Source: UPXZ01 sp964541615
GTDB taxonomy: Bacteria > Bacteroidota > Bacteroidia > Bacteroidales > Paludibacteraceae
Length of the DNA stretch: 18,526 bases
Assembly (NCBI GenBank): GCA_964541615.1
Contig: CAZIRA010000046.1
Span: 1-18,526, forward strand
Direction of reading: 5' to 3'
A program made the position numbers and the translations under genes. The notes beneath the pieces are model-generated. The model was not told where the DNA came from and made no database searches. It worked only from the letters and a program-made list of their open reading frames with translations. Positions 13,824 through 18,526 of the stretch are shown here, in pieces (within the stretch, counting starts at the first letter, position 1; the number at the start of each line of letters is the position of its first letter).

Positions 13824-14543
13824 CTAAAATTTATATCCCACAGTATAGCTGAATCCCCATACGGAAGAATTTCCCAATCCGTAACCGGGAATGTACCAGG
13901 GAGAATTTTCACCTTCTTTGGTCTTGTTCAACAGCCTTTTGTTTCTGGCATTCCAACCTACATACACGTTTTCATAAAGAGAAACACGCATACCGGCTGT
14001 AAATTCAAGCCAGAATTTTGTAGCAGGAATCGAATTTTCATTAATAATTTCAGAACCACCCCAATATGGATCCTCAATCAGCGCATTGTTGATGGAATAG
14101 TTAAAACGACTCATCCCGAGTCTTAGTCCTCCCAACACAAAGTTGTGCTTGATTGAAGCCGCCGGATTTGGTTTTAAAAGTCTGAAATCAATGCCAATTT
14201 TTTGAAACATTCCGCTTGTTCTGTAAGTGGTGCCGATTGCATTTGTTTTGTCAGCTCCGGCAAATCCAAGTTCAACAAGCGGGAAAAAGCGGTTGTGGAG
14301 ATTTGCCATCACATTTCCTTGATAGGAGTAGGCATATTTGTTAATCACAGCACTTTCTACCAATGGTGCCACGTCAAATTCAACAAAAAAACCCTGCCAG
14401 ATTTTTGTTTTGACAGTATCTGTTTTTTCAGTCGGTTTTTCCACTGGTTTTTCTGCGGGCTTCGCCTCCTGTGCCTGAATTTCGGACAGCAGACCCAATA
14501 AGAAAACACTATTTATTATGATGAATCTTAATGTTTTCGACAT
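13824..14543 (-). CDS. DUF6048-family predicted outer-membrane protein
   Basis: This 239-residue exported protein has a signal peptide (about 1-24, ending EIQAQ), then a Pro/Glu/Lys-rich linker of repeated PxEKP-like units (about 25-42), and then a beta-strand-rich body ending in aromatic-terminated FSYTVGYKF. A C-terminal Phe is a usual sign of outer-membrane beta barrels. It resembles the DUF6048 family of Bacteroidales; the function is unknown. Its ATG lies 35 bases inside the preceding DUF6452 gene, so translation is probably coupled, and the two products may act together in the envelope. Confidence 0.72.
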   Translation of the reverse strand: MSKTLRFIIINSVFLLGLLSEIQAQEAKPAEKPVEKPTEKTDTVKTKIWQGFFVEFDVAPLVESAVINKYAYSYQGNVMANLHNRFFPLVELGFAGADKTNAIGTTYRTSGMFQKIGIDFRLLKPNPAASIKHNFVLGGLRLGMSRFNYSINNALIEDPYWGGSEIINENSIPATKFWLEFTAGMRVSLYENVYVGWNARNKRLLNKTKEGENSPWYIPGYGLGNSSVWGFSYTVGYKF

Positions 14544-14997
14544 ATATTGTGCCTACTTTTTGATTGAGAATTGTAATGCTGTCAATGAAATTTCTGGTAG
14601 AAATTACTGAATCAATTTCGTGTGTACGTATGTAGCCGCAATCCAGCGAAAGAAATTCAGTTATGTTTTTATACTTAATGGTCACTGTGTCAGTCGTTTT
14701 ATTGAACCTCATCTGAAAGCTCGTCTCATTTTCAAATAAATTCAATGGAAGCTTTATCGTGTTCGTCTTTTGTTTTGCATAAAAGAATTTATCCAGATTT
14801 TCTCCCAACACCCATAGACTGTCAATGGTCAGTTTTTGTACTACCACCTGGTTGGTTTGTTTGTTGATGGTATCCAGGTAAAAATCCATGCCGAGCAAAA
14901 CAGTCCGGCTTTTCCGGCAAGTTTCATCTGTATTGCAAGAAAAAAATCCTATGGATAAAAAGATGATTATTAATATATTAAGTCCGGTTTTTTTCAT
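14509..14997 (-). CDS. DUF6452-family predicted lipoprotein
   Basis: This is a 162-residue lipoprotein precursor. Residues 1-20 are a signal peptide, and the lipobox FFS-C predicts acylation of Cys21. Another Cys follows at 27 (TDETC), and one at about 118 (LDCGYIR) could pair with it. The rest looks beta-rich. It resembles DUF6452, found beside DUF6048 in Bacteroidales; the function is unknown. Its ATG directly abuts the stop of the upstream gene (no bases between), and its last 35 bases overlap the DUF6048 gene, so the three are one translational unit. Confidence 0.72.
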   Translation of the reverse strand: MKKTGLNILIIIFLSIGFFSCNTDETCRKSRTVLLGMDFYLDTINKQTNQVVVQKLTIDSLWVLGENLDKFFYAKQKTNTIKLPLNLFENETSFQMRFNKTTDTVTIKYKNITEFLSLDCGYIRTHEIDSVISTRNFIDSITILNQKVGTIYVENIKIHHNK

Positions 14998-15507
14998 TTA
15001 GAATAGTTGTTTTACTTCAGATTTCAGCGTTCTCATGGCTGACTCAAGAGCGGTATCCTCCGGCGTGTTATACACTTCAATGATGATGCTTGCCAGCTTG
15101 GTGGCAGGTTCATCAGCTTTGCACTGAGTTGACGCTGCGTTGATCAATTGAATCAGGTTTTCACGAGCATCTTCAATATCTTCCCAAAGTCCTTCACTTA
15201 CATAGATCTGCTGTGAAATATTGTGGTCGAATTCACGGCGTATATCACTCAGAACAGATGCCTGAAAATCCATACAGGTCGTTGATTCCTCAATTTTATT
15301 AATCAGCATGTTGTTTGGATTGATACGCTCAAGCAAAAGCGCCAATCTCTCATATGCCCTCATCCGGGCTGGCGTGACCAGCTGCAGATTTGTTTTTTTC
15401 AGTTCCAATGCTCTTCTTTCTGCTTCATTCTTGAAAAAACGGTGCAGCAAAAAATAGGCCGCAAGCAGAACCAATAGCGCAGGAATTGTGTATTTTAATA
15501 GTTCCAT
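14998..15507 (-). CDS. Single-pass membrane protein, possibly DUF7935
   Basis: This 169-residue protein has one N-terminal TM helix (about 7-23, YTIPALLVLLAAYFLL) and a cytoplasmic, mostly helical domain of about 145 residues (LQLVTPARMRAYERLALLLERINPNN...). No enzymatic motif is visible. Proteins of this size and layout with the RxxAYERLxLxLERI stretch occur widely in Bacteroidota as an uncharacterised family, which I believe is DUF7935, though I cannot verify the name. It is 19 bases downstream of crcB and abuts the DUF6452 gene. Confidence 0.65.
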   Translation of the reverse strand: MELLKYTIPALLVLLAAYFLLHRFFKNEAERRALELKKTNLQLVTPARMRAYERLALLLERINPNNMLINKIEESTTCMDFQASVLSDIRREFDHNISQQIYVSEGLWEDIEDARENLIQLINAASTQCKADEPATKLASIIIEVYNTPEDTALESAMRTLKSEVKQLF

Positions 15508-15526
15508 TGTTTTGATTAATTTTGTG

Positions 15527-15904
15527 TTATACTATCAGTTTGCTAAACCAAAGTCCTGCCAGCGCAGCCAAAATGCTGAACAAAATACTTGAAACAATAT
15601 AAATAATTGCAGTGGCATTATACCCTTCCTGTATTAGTTGTACATTTTCATACGCAAAGGCTGAAAATGTGGTAAAACCTCCACATACTCCGGTTATCAA
15701 AAACAACTTTACATTCTGGCCGGTCAAAATATTATGAACCAGAAGTCCTGAAATAAACCCTATCAGCAAGCCTCCAACAATATTCACTATCAGCGTGCCC
15801 ATCGGAATGTTGTAAAACTGCCACGTGATATTCAGTTTCGAGACCAAATACCGGGCAATGCTTCCAATAAATCCGCCTAATCCTATGAGCAAAAGCTGTT
15901 TCAT
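15527..15904 (-). CDS. crcB: Fluoride channel FluC/CrcB
   Basis: This 125-residue protein with four TM helices belongs to the dual-topology fluoride channel family. Conserved features are GGFIGSIARY (10-19, with R18), GTLIVNIVGG (36-45, with N41) and GVCGGFTTFSAF (72-83), which holds the Na+-site and Phe-box residues T78-T79-F80-S81. Two subunits form the pore that exports F-. It is a single-gene type, as expected for a homodimer. The gap to the upstream glycosyltransferase is 52 bases and shows no convincing fluoride riboswitch, so expression probably comes from the operon. Confidence 0.93.
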   Translation of the reverse strand: MKQLLLIGLGGFIGSIARYLVSKLNITWQFYNIPMGTLIVNIVGGLLIGFISGLLVHNILTGQNVKLFLITGVCGGFTTFSAFAYENVQLIQEGYNATAIIYIVSSILFSILAALAGLWFSKLIV

Positions 15905-15956
15905 TTTATACTAAATTTAATGAGACATCCTTCATCGGTCTGACGACTTCCGTCAA

Positions 15957-16910
15957 TTAAATCGTCTTCTCAATATTATAATCGTTTCTTTCCGGAGCAT
16001 TTCTCGTAATCAGTTCGCCCAGGAATCCGGTAAGAAAAAGCAACGTTCCTAAAATCATTGCCAGAATGGAAAGGTAAAAATAGGGATTGTCAGTCACCAA
16101 TCTAGCCGGAACGTGGTTGTAAAGCGCTAAAAGTTTATTTACGCCCACTGCCACCACCGCGATAAATCCGAGAATAAACATCAGACTGCCCCAAAGTCCA
16201 AAAAAGTGCATCGGTTTTTTGCCGAATTTGGACAAAAACCAGAGCGTAATCAAGTCTAGATAGCCATTCACGAAGCGGCTCATCCCAAATTTCGATTCGC
16301 CAAATTCGCGTTTGCGGTGCGTCACCACTTTCTCACCGATGCGTGTAAAACCAGCGTTTTTTGCAAGATAGGGGATGTAGCGGTGCATATCACCATACAC
16401 TTCAATGTTTTTTATTACTTCGTTCCGATAAGCTTTCAGTCCGCAGTTCATGTCGTGCAAGCGGAGGCCGGTCACTTTGCGCGCAGTGGCGTTGTAGAGC
16501 TTGGATGGCAGGTTTTTAGTCAGCTTGGAGTCGTACCGCTTCCGTTTCCAACCCGAAACTAAGTCGTAATTTCCATCATTCACCATGTTGAAAAGTTCGG
16601 GAATTTCATCCGGGCTGTCCTGTAAGTCAGCGTCCATCGTGATTACAACATCACCTTTTGCCTCCTGAAATCCACAATGAAGGGCAGGTGATTTGCCGTA
16701 ATTGTGTCTGAATTTTATTCCACGAACATTTTCCGGCGATTTTGCCTGCAATTCTTCAATCACCGTCCACGAACCGTCTGTACTGCCATCATCCACAAAA
16801 ATTACTTCGTATGATAACTTGTTTTCAAGCATCACACGTTCAATCCATTCGTAGAGTTTTGGTAGCGATTCAGCTTCGTTGTATGAAGGAACTATTATTG
16901 AAACATCCAT
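15957..16910 (-). CDS. Family 2 glycosyltransferase, DPM1/GtrB-like, membrane anchored
   Basis: This is a 317-residue enzyme. The GT-A catalytic domain (about 1-225) shows IIVPSYNEAESL (5-16), FVDDGSTDGSW (38-48) and the metal-binding DADLQD (93-98); a basic stretch HRKREFGESKFG (198-209) matches the acceptor-side loop of polyprenyl-phosphate glycosyltransferases. Two C-terminal TM helices follow (about 235-257 and 276-300). Such enzymes transfer a sugar from a nucleotide donor to a polyprenyl phosphate at the inner membrane for envelope glycans; donor and acceptor are not determined here. A 7-bp tandem repeat begins 18 bases upstream of the ATG, so expression may vary with repeat number. Confidence 0.9.
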   Translation of the reverse strand: MDVSIIVPSYNEAESLPKLYEWIERVMLENKLSYEVIFVDDGSTDGSWTVIEELQAKSPENVRGIKFRHNYGKSPALHCGFQEAKGDVVITMDADLQDSPDEIPELFNMVNDGNYDLVSGWKRKRYDSKLTKNLPSKLYNATARKVTGLRLHDMNCGLKAYRNEVIKNIEVYGDMHRYIPYLAKNAGFTRIGEKVVTHRKREFGESKFGMSRFVNGYLDLITLWFLSKFGKKPMHFFGLWGSLMFILGFIAVVAVGVNKLLALYNHVPARLVTDNPYFYLSILAMILGTLLFLTGFLGELITRNAPERNDYNIEKTI

Positions 16911-16928
16911 TGGATAAAGTTTAAAGTC

Positions 16929-16983
16929 AGAAATTAGAAATTAGAAATTAGAAATTAGAAATTAGAAATATAACTGTATAAAT
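16929..16983. repeat. (AGAAATT)n tandem repeat plus unique tail, left of the gap
   Basis: There are five full AGAAATT units (16929-16963) followed by AGAAATATAACTGTATAAAT. The 55 bases are identical to 17084-17138. The array sits between the glycosyltransferase start and the DUF4199 gene. Confidence 0.9.
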
Positions 16984-17083
16984 NNNNNNNNNNNNNNNNN
17001 NNNNNNNNNNNNNNNNNNNNNNNNNNNNNNNNNNNNNNNNNNNNNNNNNNNNNNNNNNNNNNNNNNNNNNNNNNNNNNNNNNN
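16984..17083. other. Assembly gap of exactly 100 N
   Basis: A fixed 100-N spacer usually means a gap of unknown size. The sequence on the two sides is the same 55-mer, so the contig ends overlap and the gap may hold no missing DNA. Confidence 0.95.
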
Positions 17084-17138
17084 AGAAATTAGAAATTAGA
17101 AATTAGAAATTAGAAATTAGAAATATAACTGTATAAAT
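17084..17138. repeat. (AGAAATT)n tandem repeat plus unique tail, right of the gap
   Basis: An identical 55-base copy of 16929-16983: five AGAAATT units (17084-17118) and the same 20-base tail. It probably represents the same genomic locus counted twice. Confidence 0.9.
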
Positions 17139-17168
17139 TCAATGTTTTGATTTTGAGTGTTTTGCAAA

Positions 17169-17681
17169 TTATTTATCAAAAGGACTTTTTTCACGTTTTA
17201 CCATTGCCGCAATAATCAAACCAAGGATCAGTGCCAAGAGCAGATTGGTCCAGGCTGCCATAATTGTGTACCCTTGGGCATTTGTCAGCACTTCCATTGC
17301 ATCATACATTTCGCCGGTTACAGTTGGTAGAAACTGCTCCAAAGTGATCATATTTTGATTGTACATATCTTCCAAAAAGGTTGATTTAGAAAATCTCAGG
17401 AAGAAATATTTTGTAAAAGAAGAAATGATTGTGGCGAAAATATACTGCAACAATACGAAACCGTATGCTCTGCCGAAACTGATGGATCCACCGGAATCCA
17501 CATCACGAAACTGAACAGTATACCGATGTGTAAAATAAATAATAAGTCCTGTGACCAAGTAAGAAAATAATGCCAAAGCGGGAACGCCTGATACGGTGAG
17601 AAAAAAGTTAGTTGAGAATAAAACTCCTAAAATAAGGCCATTGCGCATGGCGGGATTCATCATATTTGGCTGCATAGACAT
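17169..17681 (-). CDS. DUF4199-domain membrane protein
   Basis: This 170-residue membrane protein resembles DUF4199. Four hydrophobic segments are visible (about 14-30, 34-50, 68-88 and 138-160 in this numbering), and the central region contains RDVDSGGSISFGRAYGFVLLQYIF, typical of the family. The function is unknown. The open frame extends 33 codons further upstream (to 17780), but I place the start at ATG 17681-17679 (MSMQPNMMNPAMRNG). The family core begins there, and a -7 element TAACTTTG lies at 17706-17699 inside the extra segment, whose translation is not membrane-protein-like. DUF4199 genes often neighbour a GT2 gene, as here. Confidence 0.78.
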   Translation of the reverse strand: MSMQPNMMNPAMRNGLILGVLFSTNFFLTVSGVPALALFSYLVTGLIIYFTHRYTVQFRDVDSGGSISFGRAYGFVLLQYIFATIISSFTKYFFLRFSKSTFLEDMYNQNMITLEQFLPTVTGEMYDAMEVLTNAQGYTIMAAWTNLLLALILGLIIAAMVKREKSPFDK

Positions 17682-17698
17682 TTTTTTAAAATAAAGCA

Positions 17699-17706
17699 CA
17701 AAGTTA
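17699..17706 (-). promoter_or_regulatory. -7 promoter element of the DUF4199 gene
   Basis: On the minus strand this reads TAACTTTG, an exact TAnnTTTG, 17 bases before the proposed ATG at 17681. The second palindrome arm seen at the two creD-module sites is missing here, so this is a plain promoter. Confidence 0.5.
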
Positions 17707-17783
17707 CAAAAAATATGAGGAATAGAGAAAAATGGAGCCTGTTTTGTAGATAAAGTATCGTGAAAATCATCAATTTTCAAAAA

Positions 17784-18452
17784 TCATTCCTGCTTTTTGC
17801 CTTTTTCAATTTTCGTTTTGTACCAACTGCACCATTCGGTAAGCCCGCAGATTTCGCATTTCGGCTTGCGGGCCACACAAATATAGCGGCCGTGAAGAAT
17901 CAACCAATGGTGTGCTTTTGGGATTAATTTTTCAGGAATATATTTCACCAGCTCCTTCTCCGTTTGAAGCGGATTTTTCGAGTTCGTGGTGAGTCCTATA
18001 CGCTCTGAAACCCTGAATACGTGCGTGTCAACCGCCATTGCAGGCAAATCAAACACGACAGAAGCTATTACATTGGCTGTTTTTCGTCCTACGCCGGGAA
18101 GCTTTTGCAGGTCATTCACGTTGTTGGGCATGATTCCATCAAATTCCTCCACCAGCTTTTTTGCCATCCCTACGAGGTGTTTCGATTTGTTGTTGGGATA
18201 GGAGATGGATTTGATGTATTCGAAAATTTCCTCCGGTGTTGCCTGTGCCATTGCATCCGGAGTAGGGTAGGCCTCAATCAGTGGAGGTGTGACAATGTTC
18301 ACTCGTTTGTCAGTGCATTGAGCTGATAGAATCACAGCCACAAGCAGACTGTAAGGATCTTTATATTCCAATTCAGTCTCAGCAATCGGGTGGTTTGCCT
18401 CAAACCAGTTGATAACTTTATCGTATCTTTCTTTTTTTGTCATTTTCGTCAA
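17784..18452 (-). CDS. nth: Endonuclease III (Nth)
   Basis: This 222-residue base-excision repair enzyme removes oxidised pyrimidines and nicks the abasic site. The helix-hairpin-helix LPGVGRKTA (118-126) contains catalytic Lys124, and VDTHVFRV (141-148) contains catalytic Asp142. The [4Fe-4S] ligands are C192, C199, C202 and C208 with standard 6-2-5 spacing. Length is normal. The start may be Met1 or Met4 (MTKMTKK). The DUF4199 gene lies downstream on the same strand but seems to have its own promoter. Nothing supportable is seen in the remaining 74 bases to the window edge apart from a weak hairpin. Confidence 0.96.
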   Translation of the reverse strand: MTKMTKKERYDKVINWFEANHPIAETELEYKDPYSLLVAVILSAQCTDKRVNIVTPPLIEAYPTPDAMAQATPEEIFEYIKSISYPNNKSKHLVGMAKKLVEEFDGIMPNNVNDLQKLPGVGRKTANVIASVVFDLPAMAVDTHVFRVSERIGLTTNSKNPLQTEKELVKYIPEKLIPKAHHWLILHGRYICVARKPKCEICGLTEWCSWYKTKIEKGKKQE

Positions 18453-18526
18453 TTCTAATATAAATCGATTATTATCTCAAACTCTAAAAGTCTGATGAAT
18501 GCAGCACTTTTTTATTTTCCTGCAAA

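Noticed and set aside
15905..15956. Possible fluoride (crcB) riboswitch upstream of crcB
   Set aside because: The 52-base gap has only a small TGACG/CGTCA hairpin and a GATG; I could not match the conserved pseudoknotted fluoride aptamer.
16929..17138. Repeats around the gap as a CRISPR array
   Set aside because: The units are 7-bp tandem repeats with no spacers, and no cas genes are nearby.
18486..18511. Hairpin AAAAGTCTG / CAG-C-ACTTTT as a terminator at the right edge
   Set aside because: The stem has a bulge and no adjacent gene end is visible in the window, so support is too weak.

Overview
The window looks like a chromosomal stretch of a Bacteroidota bacterium, most likely order Bacteroidales or a close relative. 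The evidence is a low-GC sequence with Bacteroidota-type -7 promoter elements (TAnnTTTG) ahead of several genes and few clear Shine-Dalgarno sites. Several families are also typical of the phylum: a GldB-like lipoprotein, the DUF6452/DUF6048 pair, a DUF4199 protein, a CreD linked to a small winged-helix regulator, and a transketolase with the SDGG cofactor motif. A run of exactly 100 N at 16984-17083, with identical 55-bp ends on both sides, shows this is a short-read draft or metagenome scaffold.

Layout. Positions 1-562 hold the end of an unidentified plus-strand gene, its terminator and a minus-strand tRNA-Gln(CTG) whose anticodon stem is poorly paired. Positions 563-7048 are a plus-strand block: GldB-like lipoprotein, LOG-family protein, RadC, CPBP-family membrane protease, and a NatA/NatB-type ABC exporter. 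The gaps in this block carry at least six copies of a short palindromic C/G-rich repeat, some running into the 3' ends of the coding sequences. A bidirectional terminator at about 7094-7130 separates it from the minus-strand block, which fills the rest of the window.

The minus-strand block, in transcription order from the right, is: endonuclease III, DUF4199 membrane protein, family 2 glycosyltransferase, FluC/CrcB fluoride channel, a single-pass membrane protein, DUF6452 lipoprotein, DUF6048 outer-membrane protein, transketolase, MntP manganese exporter, MscS-family channel, and then a three-gene module (six-TM membrane protein, winged-helix regulator, CreD).

How genes work together. The clearest functional unit is the CreD module. 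An exact 26-bp repeat containing the palindrome ACTTTG-N5-CAAAGT lies ahead of both of its transcription units and overlaps a -7 element, so the small regulator probably controls both promoters. NatA and NatB form one exporter. DUF7935-like, DUF6452 and DUF6048 genes abut or overlap and are probably translated from one mRNA. The remainder is ordinary housekeeping, envelope and ion-homeostasis content. I see no defence system, phage, insertion sequence or CRISPR array. The more interesting signals are the repeat family, the shared operator, the odd tRNA and the artefactual assembly gap next to a 7-bp tandem repeat.
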